Shown here one piece after another: positions 36,666 to 45,712 of a stretch of 64,000 nucleotides of DNA (position 1 is its first letter; every line of letters starts with the position of its first letter). This DNA comes from Roseovarius nanhaiticus (GTDB taxonomy: Bacteria; Pseudomonadota; Alphaproteobacteria; Rhodobacterales; Rhodobacteraceae), in contig NZ_FTNV01000001.1 of assembly GCF_900156535.1 (NCBI RefSeq), positions 62,001 to 126,000 of the forward strand. Direction: 5' to 3'. A program made the position numbers and the translations under genes. Under the pieces are notes generated by a model that was given only the letters and a program-made list of their open reading frames with translations, had not been told where the DNA came from and made no database searches.

Positions 36666-37876
36666 GCCGTGTCCTCCCTTGGCAGATCCGTTGTCGCCAG
36701 GAGGGCGATGGCCACCAGTTTCAGCACGCAGGGCAGCGCACAATAGAGCAGCGTCAGCAGCCAGAGCGCCTGCGCATCATTCTGCGCGCCCGCTTGAAAT
36801 CCCCCCGCCTCCAGTGCCGGAAGCAATGCCACCGCCGCAATCGCCAGCGTCAGCTTGGACACGAACGACCACAGGCCAAAGCCCTCGCTCGCGCCCGGCG
36901 CGATGTCGGCCATGCGGCGCGCAAAAATCGCCGGAAGCAGCGTCAGATCCGCGCCCACAGCGGCGCCCGACACAACACAGACAACCGCGAAGGCAATCGT
37001 ATCACCGGTGCCCAACAGCGCGGCAAAGCCGAAGGCGACGATGGCCAGCACCATCGCAGCCAGCAAAGTGCGCTTGGCCCCCCACTGTTCGGCCGCGCGA
37101 CCCCAAAAGGGCGCGGCCAGCGCCGCCGACAGGAAGAAGACCAGCAGCAGCGGCCCCTCCCATCCCGGCGCGCCAAGCCGGCTTTCGACGAAGAAGAGAA
37201 AAAGCGTCGAGCTGACGGCGACGGGTGCAGCATTGACCAGCGCGATCAGCAAAAGGCGCCGCGAGATCGCGTCGCGCAGGATGGGGCCGAACCCCTCGGA
37301 CGGAATCGACGCCCGGCCCCATTGACCCCACATCGCCGCCAGCGCCAGCGCGCCCAGAATGGCGAAGGCCACTGCAAAGCCGCCATAGCCACCGATCAGC
37401 ACAGGCGCGACCGACGCCGCGCAAATGCCCAGAAGTGCACCCGTCTCGCGCCAGCGGGCAAGACGCAGATGCCCCGATTGCGCGATGGCGCCCGCACTCG
37501 ACACGCCTTGGGCGTAGAAACAGATGGTCAGGTAGCTGAAGCCGGAAAACACCACCGTCAGCATCAGCGCGAACCACCAGACCGGGGCAATGGGAGGTGT
37601 CACTGCGAAGAGGCCGATCATGGCCGCCGCCATCGCTGCACCCGCGATCAGAACCGTCAGCGCGCGCTGCCCTTGGGTGCGCGCGGCAAGGCGGCCCAGC
37701 AGCGGATCCTGCACCACGTCGATCAGCCGCAACGCGAACAGAACCGTACCCAGCAGGGTCAGCGACACGCCGTATTCGTCGACGTAGAATTTCGGCGCGT
37801 GAATGTAGATGGGCAGACCCGCCGCGGCCAGAAACGCGGCAAAGAGAGAGAAGGCCGGCAGGCGCGGCGCGCTCAC
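36662..37876 (-). CDS. Major facilitator superfamily transporter (melibiose/GPH-like)
   Basis: A 404-residue, twelve-helix transporter. The first loop FALRLIDVVQDPLLGRLA carries the acidic residues of the MelB/GPH sugar-cation symporter group. SHLRLARWRETGALLG-type arginines and the repeated GRAAEQWGAKRTLL loop fit the fold. The start is GTG at 37876, overlapping the DUF1365 stop (GTGA); an upstream extension would lie inside DUF1365. In this operon it may move a lipid or oxidised product rather than a sugar. Confidence 0.86.
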   Translation of the reverse strand: MSAPRLPAFSLFAAFLAAAGLPIYIHAPKFYVDEYGVSLTLLGTVLFALRLIDVVQDPLLGRLAARTQGQRALTVLIAGAAMAAAMIGLFAVTPPIAPVWWFALMLTVVFSGFSYLTICFYAQGVSSAGAIAQSGHLRLARWRETGALLGICAASVAPVLIGGYGGFAVAFAILGALALAAMWGQWGRASIPSEGFGPILRDAISRRLLLIALVNAAPVAVSSTLFLFFVESRLGAPGWEGPLLLVFFLSAALAAPFWGRAAEQWGAKRTLLAAMVLAIVAFGFAALLGTGDTIAFAVVCVVSGAAVGADLTLLPAIFARRMADIAPGASEGFGLWSFVSKLTLAIAAVALLPALEAGGFQAGAQNDAQALWLLTLLYCALPCVLKLVAIALLATTDLPREDTA

Positions 37877-38628
37877 CGCGATACCTCGTTTTCGGGCGGC
37901 TCGGGGCGGGAGCGGTAGGTGGCGCCCTTCCACCATAGTTTCAGCGCCTGCCAGTGGATCAGCGCAAGCACCCGGCGCGAGCCGAAAGGCCGCCGAAGCA
38001 TGGCGCGCAAAAGCCCGCGATTGGTTAGCGCGCGACGCGGCCCCGTGAGTGTCGCGATCAGGCCACCATCGCCACCCGTCATATCGATCCAGATGCCAAT
38101 CCGCTCGCCCCGCAGATCAAAGCGGAACTCGTAGCCGCCATCGACCTGCTGGAAAGGCGAGACATGGAAAATCTTGTCTGACTTCAACCGATCACTGGCC
38201 GTAATGACCGAGCCGTCAGGCTTGTGACAGAGGTAGCTGTGCCGGTCTCCGAAGGTGTTGGTCACCTCCGCGATCACCTGCCGCAGACCGCCTTCGGCAT
38301 CGCGGCAGAGCCAAAAGGACACCGGGTTGAACACGTGGCCCAGCATGCGCGGCTGGGCGAGCAGCTCGATCTTGGCGGGCTGGGGCAACTGGTAGCTGTC
38401 CAGCACATCGCGCACCCAAGGCGCCCCGACCCCCTCATGCAGTGCGCCGCCGTGGTCGACGTCATGCAAGCTGGCCAGCCCACGCGCATTGCGTCCGAAA
38501 AGGCGCGGCGCGCTGACCTCGGCCTCGGCATCCAGCAGGACGTAATCAATGGAGTAGCGGAACGCATTGCTGATGGCGCCCTTGCGTCCGTGCCAGGTAT
38601 GGCCCGCGATATGCTCGACACGGCTCAT
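37873..38628 (-). CDS. DUF1365 domain protein
   Basis: A 251-residue protein with the DUF1365 pattern: HTWHGRKGAISNAFRYSIDY, ELLAQPRMLGHVFNPVSFWL, EVTNTFGDRHSYLC and KSDKIFHVSPFQQVDG. The ATG at 38628 overlaps the FAD-oxidase stop (ATGA). The family is nearly always next to an FAD amine-oxidase-like gene and often a cyclopropane fatty acid synthase, implying fatty-acid modification. The exact reaction is not known to me. Confidence 0.88.
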   Translation of the reverse strand: MSRVEHIAGHTWHGRKGAISNAFRYSIDYVLLDAEAEVSAPRLFGRNARGLASLHDVDHGGALHEGVGAPWVRDVLDSYQLPQPAKIELLAQPRMLGHVFNPVSFWLCRDAEGGLRQVIAEVTNTFGDRHSYLCHKPDGSVITASDRLKSDKIFHVSPFQQVDGGYEFRFDLRGERIGIWIDMTGGDGGLIATLTGPRRALTNRGLLRAMLRRPFGSRRVLALIHWQALKLWWKGATYRSRPEPPENEVSR

Positions 38629-39914
38629 GCCGCGGCCAATGCTCCGCGCGACAGGATCGCATCGGCCACGTCGACCGCACTGCCCAGCCCATCCTCGTGA
38701 AAGCCGTTCTTCATCCAGGCGCCGCAATACCATGTGTTCTGCGCGCCGTTCATTGCCGCAATGCGCCCCTGCGCCGCCAAGGCAGCATGGTCATAGACCG
38801 GATGGCGCAGCGTGACGCGGTCGTGGATCAGCTCTTGGCGGATCGGGCGCGTGGTGTTCAGCGTAACGAAATGCGGGTCGTCCATCGGGATCGGCTGCAG
38901 CCGGTTCATCCAGTAGGTCAGGTCGATCCGGTCGCCCGCCTTGCCCGTTTCTTCGGTATAATTCCACGACGACCAGACGGCGCGGCGGCGCGGCATGATC
39001 GACGCATCGGAATGCAGCACGACGTCGTTGGGCTGATAGCCGATGGCACCCAGATTGCGCTGCTCGTCCGCGCTGGGATCAGCCAGAAGGCGCAGAGAAT
39101 CGTCGGAATGGGTGGCCATGACCACCTCGTCGAAATGATCCCACGCGCCCTGCGCCTTGATCCGGACGCCGCCTTGGCCGCGTTCCACAGCCTCAACCGG
39201 GCAGCCAAGGCGAAGTGTGGCGCCCACCGCGCGCAGATGCGCCTCGAGCCGGTTCACGTATTGCACCGATCCGCCCTGCACCGTGTACCACTGGTGTTGC
39301 CCGTCGTAATTCAGCAAAGCGTGGTTGTCGAAAAACCGCATCATCGTCTCGGCCGGGAAATCGAGTATTTTTTCCAACGGCGTCGACCAGATCGCGCCGG
39401 ACAATGGCAAAAGGTAATACTCGCGAAACCACCGGCCCGTGCGCAGATGCGCCAGCAGATCACCGATGCTCATCTCGCTGCCGCGCGCGGCCTCCAGTGC
39501 ATTCGCGTTGAAGTGGAAGATATCACGCAGCATCCGTAGAAATCCGGGCCGCCCGGCGTTGCGCCACTGTGCAAAGGTCGCGCCCATGCGCGATGTGCCG
39601 TATTCGATCCGGCCTCCGTCGATCGACGCACCAAAGCTCATATCGCTTTTGACGACGGGCACATCCAGCTGGGCAAAAAGGTCTGCCAGATGTGGGTAAT
39701 TGGCGTAGTTGAACACGATAAAGCCGGTATCGACGGGCTGATCGCCGCGCTTGCCTGCCATGATGGTGCGTGCGTGCCCGCCAAGGCGCGGCTCGGCCTC
39801 GTAAAGGGTGACGTCGTGTTCGGCACTCAGGCGATGGGCGGCGCCCATGCCCGAGATGCCTGCTCCGATGATCGCGATCTTGCGCCTCGGGGCGGGCTGC
39901 AATTCAAATGGCAT
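38625..39914 (-). CDS. FAD-dependent amine oxidase-like oxidoreductase
   Basis: A 429-residue flavoprotein. It has the dinucleotide-binding GAGISGMGAAHRL near residue 17, then YEAEPRLGGHARTI, DTGFIVFNYANYPHLADLF, and a C-terminal YCGAWMKNGFHEDGLGSAV closing the FAD site. This COG2907-like group is unlike true monoamine oxidases and is linked with DUF1365 and lipid modification. It is the first gene of the five-gene operon, divergent from rpoE-chrR. The start ATG is at 39914. Confidence 0.88.
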   Translation of the reverse strand: MPFELQPAPRRKIAIIGAGISGMGAAHRLSAEHDVTLYEAEPRLGGHARTIMAGKRGDQPVDTGFIVFNYANYPHLADLFAQLDVPVVKSDMSFGASIDGGRIEYGTSRMGATFAQWRNAGRPGFLRMLRDIFHFNANALEAARGSEMSIGDLLAHLRTGRWFREYYLLPLSGAIWSTPLEKILDFPAETMMRFFDNHALLNYDGQHQWYTVQGGSVQYVNRLEAHLRAVGATLRLGCPVEAVERGQGGVRIKAQGAWDHFDEVVMATHSDDSLRLLADPSADEQRNLGAIGYQPNDVVLHSDASIMPRRRAVWSSWNYTEETGKAGDRIDLTYWMNRLQPIPMDDPHFVTLNTTRPIRQELIHDRVTLRHPVYDHAALAAQGRIAAMNGAQNTWYCGAWMKNGFHEDGLGSAVDVADAILSRGALAAA

Positions 39915-39949
39915 GTAGGGGATGTTCCGTTCTATTCTTTGTCATAGGC

Positions 39950-39979
39950 GAGTTACGGCCCGGAGACGGCATCGGATGC
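39950..39979 (-). promoter_or_regulatory. Weak candidate RpoE promoter for the FAD-oxidase operon
   Basis: On the minus strand, GCATCC-N18-TAACTC lies about 35 bases before the FAD-oxidase start. It matches the spacing and -10 type of the adjacent rpoE promoter, but the -35 differs at two positions from TGATCC. Position and spacing make it worth listing; sequence alone would not. Confidence 0.3.
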
Positions 39980-40026
39980 AAATTCTTTGCCTAGCCTGCG
40001 AATTTTCCAAAATTGTCACACGGCTG

Positions 40027-40056
40027 TGATCCAATCCCGAAGCTGCCCCGTAATAG
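40027..40056 (+). promoter_or_regulatory. Probable RpoE-dependent promoter of rpoE-chrR
   Basis: TGATCC at 40027-40032 and TAATAG at 40051-40056 are separated by 18 bases. The RpoE consensus from Rhodobacter sphaeroides, as I recall it, is TGATCC-N18-TAAGA. This implies autoregulation of rpoE and a transcript start near 40063, so translation must begin downstream of that point. Confidence 0.75.
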
Positions 40057-40174
40057 GCATATGTTTTGTGCGATTGACACCTCCTACGATAGCTTGGCAT
40101 CTTTTCGCGGCGCGAATGCTGCGAAAGTGGCACGTCCGCGCGTGCCGCAGAGCCAGGAAGCAGGACGTTTTTCA

Positions 40175-40741
40175 TTGCAATCAGACCGGCCCGGACCCGA
40201 CCGGAACATCGAGAATAGCCGCTGGACCGATCTGATCGCACGCATCCGCGACGAGGCGGATGAGGCTGCTTTTGCCGAAATCTTTGGTCATTTCGCCCCG
40301 CGTGTTAAGGGGTTTCTGATGAAGTCAGGTGCCAGCGCCACGCTGGCAGAGGAGTGCGCACAGGACGTGATGGCGACACTCTGGCAAAAGGCGCATCTCT
40401 TCGATCCATCCCGCGCCAGTGCCGCGACATGGATTTTCACCATCGCACGCAACCGGCGCATCGATGCGCTGCGCAAGGCCCGCCGTCCCGAGCCAGAAGA
40501 TATAGTCTGGGGTCCCGAGGAAGAGCCGGATCAGGCCGATATCCTGGCGCTCGAGCAGGAAAGCGCACAATTGACGCAGGCAATCGCCGCGCTGCCAGCG
40601 AAACAAAAGACACTGATCGAGGCCGCGTATTTCGGCGACCTCACCCATTCCGAGATTGCCGAGAAGACGGGATTGCCCCTCGGCACGATCAAATCGCGCA
40701 TCAGGCTGGCTCTCGAGCGCCTGCGCCACACGATGAAATGA
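40175..40741 (+). CDS. rpoE: RNA polymerase sigma factor RpoE (group IV, ChrR-controlled)
   Basis: A 188-residue ECF sigma factor from a TTG at 40175. Region 2 (about 30-95) has FGHFAPRVKGFLMKSGASA, CAQDVMATLWQKAHLFD and ATWIFTIARNRRIDALRK. Region 4 (about 130-185) has LPAKQKTLIEAAYFG, LTHSEIAEKTGLPLGTIKSR. It closely recalls R. sphaeroides RpoE, the singlet-oxygen response sigma factor. The upstream ATGs at 40013 and 40061 lie before the expected transcript start; the TTG gives the normal length and has AGGA upstream. GTG at 40142 is another option. The anti-sigma gene follows after seven bases. Confidence 0.88.
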   Translation: MQSDRPGPDRNIENSRWTDLIARIRDEADEAAFAEIFGHFAPRVKGFLMKSGASATLAEECAQDVMATLWQKAHLFDPSRASAATWIFTIARNRRIDALRKARRPEPEDIVWGPEEEPDQADILALEQESAQLTQAIAALPAKQKTLIEAAYFGDLTHSEIAEKTGLPLGTIKSRIRLALERLRHTMK

Positions 40742-40748
40742 CACTGCC

Positions 40749-41405
40749 ATGACACACCATATCGAACATCACCTGACCGACGCCCTGCTGATGGCCTATT
40801 CCGCCGGCACATTGCCCGAAGCGTTCAGCCTGACCGTCGCCACGCACATCTCGCTGTGCGACGATTGCCGCGCGCGGCTGGGCGCCTTTGACAGCGTCGG
40901 GGGCGCCTTGATCGAGCGCGCCGAGGCGCCCCCGATGGCCGAAGGCAGCATGGTGGCCGCCCTGGCCGCTGCGAAATCGGGTCGCGCCGCGGACCTTACG
41001 GCAGACACATCGCCGCCGCCTTCGGGCATATTGCCTGCCCCGCTGCGGGATTATGTCGGCGGCGACCTGGAGGCGGTCAAATGGCGCGCGGTCGGTATGG
41101 GTGTGCGGCAGGCGATCCTGCCCACCGCTGGCGGCGCAACGGCGCGGCTGTTGCACATCCGCGCCGGGGCCGCGGTGCCGGATCACGGCCATCGCGGAAC
41201 CGAGCTGACGCTGGTCTTGCAAGGTGCATTCATGGACGAGGATGACAGGTTCGCCCGCGGCGATATCGAAATTGCCACCGAGGATCTGAGCCACACGCCA
41301 ATCGCGGATATCGGAGAGGATTGTATCTGCCTCGCCGCCACCGATGCGCCGCTCAAATTTCAAAGCTGGGTCGCGCGCGCGGCGCAGCCCTTCTTGCGCA
41401 TCTAA
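40749..41405 (+). CDS. chrR: ChrR-family zinc anti-sigma factor
   Basis: A 218-residue cytoplasmic anti-sigma factor. The N-terminal zinc anti-sigma domain has His7/His8 plus His33-x3-Cys37-x2-Cys40 (HISLCDDC). The C-terminal cupin domain (about 100-205) has the metal motif PDHGHRGTELTLVLQGAF with further conserved HTP. In R. sphaeroides ChrR holds RpoE inactive until singlet oxygen triggers release, and the cupin part is needed for that response. All zinc-binding positions are present here, so the switch should be functional. Confidence 0.92.
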   Translation: MTHHIEHHLTDALLMAYSAGTLPEAFSLTVATHISLCDDCRARLGAFDSVGGALIERAEAPPMAEGSMVAALAAAKSGRAADLTADTSPPPSGILPAPLRDYVGGDLEAVKWRAVGMGVRQAILPTAGGATARLLHIRAGAAVPDHGHRGTELTLVLQGAFMDEDDRFARGDIEIATEDLSHTPIADIGEDCICLAATDAPLKFQSWVARAAQPFLRI

Positions 41406-41409
41406 ACCG

Positions 41410-41799
41410 TCAGACGCCCACGTCAGGACCGGGGCAGATCAGCGGCGTCTCGCTTTGTCCCGCCTCGTAAAGCTCCACCTCGGTCGGATCGTTCTCGAAA
41501 CGGGCGATCAGCCCGTCTGGTCCTGCCTCAAAACTCCAGCATTGGGGCTCGGGCTCGGTGTCGTAGACGAAACAGATCAACCCGTCCTCTTCGAACCATT
41601 CTCCCTCCTGGCACTCGCCTTCGACGAAGGACCAGCGCACGCGCCGATTGTCCAGATATTGCTCAATCCCGTAGGGCGCGCCACCTGCGCCATAGATGAA
41701 CGTCTTGCCCTTGGTATAGGCATCGAATTCCTCGGCCGTCATCGCGGCATGGGCCAGCGATGGGACAAGGGCGAAGAAGATGAAGGCAAACATACGCAT
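41410..41799 (-). CDS. Hypothetical exported protein
   Basis: A 129-residue protein with a signal peptide (MRMFAFIFFALVPSLAHA). The mature part of about 110 residues includes AEEFDAYTKGKTFIYGAGGA, ECQEGEWFEEDGLICFVYDT and PQCWSFEAGPDG, with four Cys that could form two disulfides. The start at 41799 is chosen at the signal-peptide Met; one seven codons upstream (41820) is possible. It ends five bases from the chrR stop on the other strand. No family name is recognised; similar proteins are common in Rhodobacterales. Confidence 0.75.
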   Translation of the reverse strand: MRMFAFIFFALVPSLAHAAMTAEEFDAYTKGKTFIYGAGGAPYGIEQYLDNRRVRWSFVEGECQEGEWFEEDGLICFVYDTEPEPQCWSFEAGPDGLIARFENDPTEVELYEAGQSETPLICPGPDVGV

Positions 41800-41840
41800 G
41801 AAGTGACTATGCCACGACATCCAGCCGCCAGCCACTGCCA

Positions 41841-42932
41841 TCACGCGGTTCGGCGAGAGGTCGCTGCGCGCGACGCTTCCCACCGGTCGAGGCGGCGGTC
41901 CATCATCCGGCGCCAGACCGGCGGGACCAGCGATATCGCCGCCATCATCGGCAGCGGATAGGGCAGCATCGGCATGTCGTTCCGATTGAGACGCAAGGCG
42001 GGGTAATCTCTGCCCGGCGCAACATGATGATCCGAATGGCGCGGCGCGTTCACAGTCAAGGCCGAGGAAAAGCGATGCGGCGCATTCCAAGAGTGGCCGG
42101 GCCCCACTGGCTCCAGTCCACCATTCGGCAGGCGCTGCCGCCGCAGGCCGTAATGCTGCACGTAATCCGACATCAGGATCTGCATCTGCGCGTAGAGGCA
42201 GATGGCGATGTAGCACAGCACGCCCGCAACCCCGCCTAACAGCGCCGCCAGGCCGAGGCAGCCCAACCCGACACCGATATAAAGGATATAAGGGTGCCGC
42301 CAGACCGATCGCCCCGCACGACCCAGCATCCGCGCTTCGGCCCGCCATCCGGCGACAAACCCGCGCAATCCCGCGCCCATCGCAAAACGATAGAAGCCCT
42401 GCCCGCGCGGGGCGCTGTTCGGGTCGCCTCCGGTCGCGACATGCACGTGATGCACCAACAGGTGCGCACTGGCGTGGTGTCCGACCAGAAGCGAGCTGTA
42501 AACCAATCGCCCCAAAAGCCGCATGGCACGGGGCCGCTTGTGGATCAGCTCGTGCGCGGCGGGATGGCTGATCTGGCCAAAAACAAGCCCGGCCGAGATC
42601 CCTACCGCGACCCGTCCGGACCAGCCAAGCCCGCCCTGACCCGACACGGCCCAGACCGCCAACGCCAGCACGACAAAATGGAACAGCCCGATCAGTAGCA
42701 ACAGATACGGCGCCGAAGGAAATTCGGCTCCCTCCTTCGGGCTGTCCGGCGCAGCGGCAATCAAACGGTCCATCACGAAGGACAGAGCCGTCATATACGC
42801 CAGCGCCGCGAACGGCCACGCACCGCCCAGCGTTGCGCCCGCCAAGAGGAGGGCCATTGGCGTCAGGGTCGCAAAATAGAAGAGGATCATCCTTACGTCT
42901 CTCAGGGGCGCCGATGGCAATCCGCGCGACAT
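41841..42932 (-). CDS. AlkB-like membrane non-heme diiron hydroxylase (alkane 1-monooxygenase family)
   Basis: A 363-residue membrane enzyme with the fatty-acid hydroxylase/alkane monooxygenase histidine boxes: HPAAHELIH (about 135-143), GHHASAHLLVHHVHVATGGD (about 160-180), and NAPRHSDHH with a downstream PRHSDHH-type pattern (about 305-313). Several helices flank them. The start at 42932 has AGAAGG five bases upstream; a Met 14 codons later is possible. Oxidation of medium-chain alkanes is the family role, but fatty-acid or other hydrocarbon substrates are equally likely. No rubredoxin gene is adjacent. Confidence 0.85.
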   Translation of the reverse strand: MSRGLPSAPLRDVRMILFYFATLTPMALLLAGATLGGAWPFAALAYMTALSFVMDRLIAAAPDSPKEGAEFPSAPYLLLLIGLFHFVVLALAVWAVSGQGGLGWSGRVAVGISAGLVFGQISHPAAHELIHKRPRAMRLLGRLVYSSLLVGHHASAHLLVHHVHVATGGDPNSAPRGQGFYRFAMGAGLRGFVAGWRAEARMLGRAGRSVWRHPYILYIGVGLGCLGLAALLGGVAGVLCYIAICLYAQMQILMSDYVQHYGLRRQRLPNGGLEPVGPGHSWNAPHRFSSALTVNAPRHSDHHVAPGRDYPALRLNRNDMPMLPYPLPMMAAISLVPPVWRRMMDRRLDRWEASRAATSRRTA

Positions 42933-43058
42933 TAACACCTTCTGTCCTGCAGCGGTAGAATTCGCGGCGCAATGCCCCTCCCTTCCATATCGGCGCCAAG
43001 CCGATTAGATGTGTGGGACCGGCACACCGGGCGCAGAACTTTGGGGCACAGAGATAAC

Positions 43059-44237
43059 ATGGCTTTTTTCAAGAAGCTAAAGGACAAGCTCTTCAACTCG
43101 TCGTCCAAACTGGACGAGGGGCTGGACGCGATCGTCACCGACGGCGCCGAGGTGGATACACCGCCCCCCGCAGACGCGCCGGCCCGCCCCGCACCAGTCG
43201 CAACGCCCGCGCCGCGCCCCGAAGAAATTCCTCCGCCAGTCAGCGAGACACCGGCGCCTCCGCCGAGTGAGGCCCCCCCTCCCAGCGCACCGGCGCCCAC
43301 ACCTACACCCATCGAGATCCCGGTCGAGCAGACGCCCCCCGCAGGCGGGAAATCGGGCCTTCTGGGCCGCCTTCTGGGCCGCGAAAGCTCTGCCGCGCCG
43401 CGCCGCGCGCTGGACGACGACATGCTGGAACAGCTCGAGGAGCTGCTGATCACCGCCGATATGGGCGTCGACACCGCCTTGCGCGTCACCGCCAACATGG
43501 CCGAGGGCCGCATGGGCAAGCGCCTCTCCGCGCGTGAGATCAAGGAACTTCTGGCGCAGGAGATTGCCCGTATCATGGAGCCGGTGGCCACCCCAATGCC
43601 GCTTTATCCGAAAAAACCGCAGGTCGTTCTGGTCGTCGGCGTCAACGGCTCGGGCAAGACGACGACCATCGGCAAGCTGGCCAGCCAGTTCAAGGCGGCG
43701 GGCAAGACCGTCGTGATCGCCGCGGGCGACACGTTCCGCGCCGCCGCTGTCGAGCAACTTCAGATCTGGGGCGACCGCGCCGGTGTGCCTGTGCTGACCG
43801 CGCCAGAAGGCAGCGACCCCGCATCGCTGGCGTGGGACGCGATGGCGCAGGCCGAGCGTGACGGCACTGATCTTTTGATGATCGACACCGCAGGACGTCT
43901 GCAGAACCGTGCCGATTTAATGGAAGAGCTGTCGAAAATCGTCCGCGTCATCCGCAAGAAGGATGAAACCGCGCCGCACAACACCCTCCTGGTGCTGGAT
44001 GCGACGACCGGCCAGAACGCGCTGAGCCAGGTCGAGACCTTTCAGAAGCTTGCCGATGTTTCGGGCCTCGTGATGACCAAGCTCGACGGCACGGCACGGG
44101 GCGGTGTCCTGGTCGCGTTGGCGGACAAGTTTGGCCTGCCCATCCACGCCATCGGCGTAGGCGAGCAGATCGACGATCTCGCGCCCTTCGATCCCGAAGA
44201 ATTTGCCGCCGCGCTTACGGGGCTTGATACAAGGTGA
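43059..44237 (+). CDS. ftsY: Signal recognition particle receptor FtsY
   Basis: A 392-residue SRP GTPase that targets ribosomes to the Sec translocon. After a short basic start ([17 protein letters not shown]) there is a long Pro/Ala-rich linker (about residues 35-105), then the N domain (about 115-185) and G domain. G motifs are [52 protein letters not shown]. The ATG at 43059 gives the membrane-binding N terminus; an upstream extension is unsupported. The linker is Pro-rich rather than acidic as in E. coli. Confidence 0.96.
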   Translation: MAFFKKLKDKLFNSSSKLDEGLDAIVTDGAEVDTPPPADAPARPAPVATPAPRPEEIPPPVSETPAPPPSEAPPPSAPAPTPTPIEIPVEQTPPAGGKSGLLGRLLGRESSAAPRRALDDDMLEQLEELLITADMGVDTALRVTANMAEGRMGKRLSAREIKELLAQEIARIMEPVATPMPLYPKKPQVVLVVGVNGSGKTTTIGKLASQFKAAGKTVVIAAGDTFRAAAVEQLQIWGDRAGVPVLTAPEGSDPASLAWDAMAQAERDGTDLLMIDTAGRLQNRADLMEELSKIVRVIRKKDETAPHNTLLVLDATTGQNALSQVETFQKLADVSGLVMTKLDGTARGGVLVALADKFGLPIHAIGVGEQIDDLAPFDPEEFAAALTGLDTR

Positions 44238-44243
44238 GAGCGG

Positions 44244-44726
44244 CTAGTCGCGGCCGATCCGCCGCTCGACCGCACCCAAGGCAGCCAGCACCGTGACGAC
44301 AATCACCGTCGCCATCGCAGCCAACGGCATCTGTCCTGAACCGCAAGCAAGGCCCACGCCGCCCGCCAGCCACATCGAAGCGCCGGTTGTAGTATTCCTA
44401 ACCTTGCCGCCCGAGGTAAAGATGATCCCGGCCGCAAGAAATGCCACCCCCGCCGTCACGGCCTCGATCAGGCGCAACGGATCGACCTGCAGGGCGTCAT
44501 TGGCGCCAAAGGGCATGGTGGCAAGCTGCTGGCTGACGATGATGAAAAGGCAGGCGGCCATCGACACCAGCATGTGCGTGCGCAGGCCAGCGGGCTTTTC
44601 CCGCCTCTCCCGCTCAAAGCCGATCACGGCCCCAAGACCAAGCGCCGCCGACAGACGGATGCCCGCAATCAGGGGCGGCACGGCGGCAAAACTACCGCTC
44701 AGCTCCTCGGTGATGGTATCCAGCAT
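44244..44726 (-). CDS. MgtC/SapB family membrane protein
   Basis: A 160-residue protein with four to five helices. The family signature AALGLGAVIGFERERREKPA near residue 28 is followed by GLRTHMLVSMAACLFIIVS, GVAFLAAGIIF and TTTGASMWLAGGVGLACGSG. MgtC proteins are tied to magnesium homeostasis and virulence in other bacteria; the role here is unknown. It is convergent with ftsY and divergent from the EamA gene. Confidence 0.9.
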   Translation of the reverse strand: MLDTITEELSGSFAAVPPLIAGIRLSAALGLGAVIGFERERREKPAGLRTHMLVSMAACLFIIVSQQLATMPFGANDALQVDPLRLIEAVTAGVAFLAAGIIFTSGGKVRNTTTGASMWLAGGVGLACGSGQMPLAAMATVIVVTVLAALGAVERRIGRD

Positions 44727-44792
44727 GGGCGCTCCTGACAGAACTGCGATAAAACGCCGCAGAGCGTGGGCGGGTTCCCGAGGTATCCGCGC

Positions 44793-45695
44793 ATGAGCGA
44801 TTGGCTGATATCCCTCGAAGGGACCGCCTCAGGCCATCATCTCGCGCTTGCACTGGCCGTAATGGCCGCGATCCTGCATGCTGCGTTCGGCGCCATCCAG
44901 AAGGGCCGCCACGATCCTTGGCTGACGCGCGGCGCAGTCGACATCAGCTATGCCGTCATGGCTGCGCCCTTTGCCCTTTTCGTCGTACCCTGGCCCGAGC
45001 CCCATATGTGGCTCCTCTTTGCGGGCGCCTGGGCGCTCCACACGGTCTACAAGATCCTTCAGGCGATGGCCTATTCGCGCGGCGCCTTTACCGTCGTCTA
45101 TCCCGTGGTGCGCGGCACTGGCCCGCTCTTTACCGTCATCGGCGCCTACCTGATCTTCGGCGAGACGTTCAATCTGGTGCAGTGGCTAGGGGTGGCCGTG
45201 CTCCTTTCGGGCATCTTCGGGCTCGCGGTCTATAATCTGATGTTCCTCGACAGCGCGCGCGACACGCTGCCCGCCGCGCTGACGCTGGCTTTCATTACGG
45301 GCCTTTTGGTCGCGGCCTACACGACCTTTGACGCCTACGGCATCCGGGCCACGGCCAATCCCTTTACCTTTCTTGCGTGGTTCTTTTTCATAGACGGGCT
45401 GACCATGCCGATCATCGCCGCGATCCGCTGGCGGCGTATGGCGGCGCCGCCCACACTCGGCCCGCTCATGCTGCGCGGCGGAATAGGCGGCGTTGTCGCC
45501 CTGATGTCCTTCGGGGCGATCATGCTGGCGACGCGGCTCGACAATGTCGGCGAGGCTGCGGTCCTGCGCGAGACATCGGCCGTCTTCGCTGCCCTCATCG
45601 GCTGGCTCTTCCTGGGCGAGACAGTGGGCCCGAGACGCACTGCCCTTATGGCATTGATTGCGGCGGGCGCCGTGATAGTTGAGATGGGTGGATGA
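44793..45695 (+). CDS. EamA-family (DMT) membrane transporter
   Basis: A 300-residue, ten-helix protein with two EamA repeats. AMAYSRGAFTVVYPVVRGTG near residue 95 and the mirrored AAVLRETSAVFAALIGWLFL with GETVGPRR in the second half show the duplication. The family exports amino acids or other metabolites. The ATG at 44793 gives the usual N terminus; a Met nine codons earlier is possible. The stop codon overlaps an alternative yciB start, so the two genes are likely one transcript. Confidence 0.85.
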   Translation: MSDWLISLEGTASGHHLALALAVMAAILHAAFGAIQKGRHDPWLTRGAVDISYAVMAAPFALFVVPWPEPHMWLLFAGAWALHTVYKILQAMAYSRGAFTVVYPVVRGTGPLFTVIGAYLIFGETFNLVQWLGVAVLLSGIFGLAVYNLMFLDSARDTLPAALTLAFITGLLVAAYTTFDAYGIRATANPFTFLAWFFFIDGLTMPIIAAIRWRRMAAPPTLGPLMLRGGIGGVVALMSFGAIMLATRLDNVGEAAVLRETSAVFAALIGWLFLGETVGPRRTALMALIAAGAVIVEMGG

Positions 45696-45712
45696 CACCC
45701 GAGGAGAACGAG

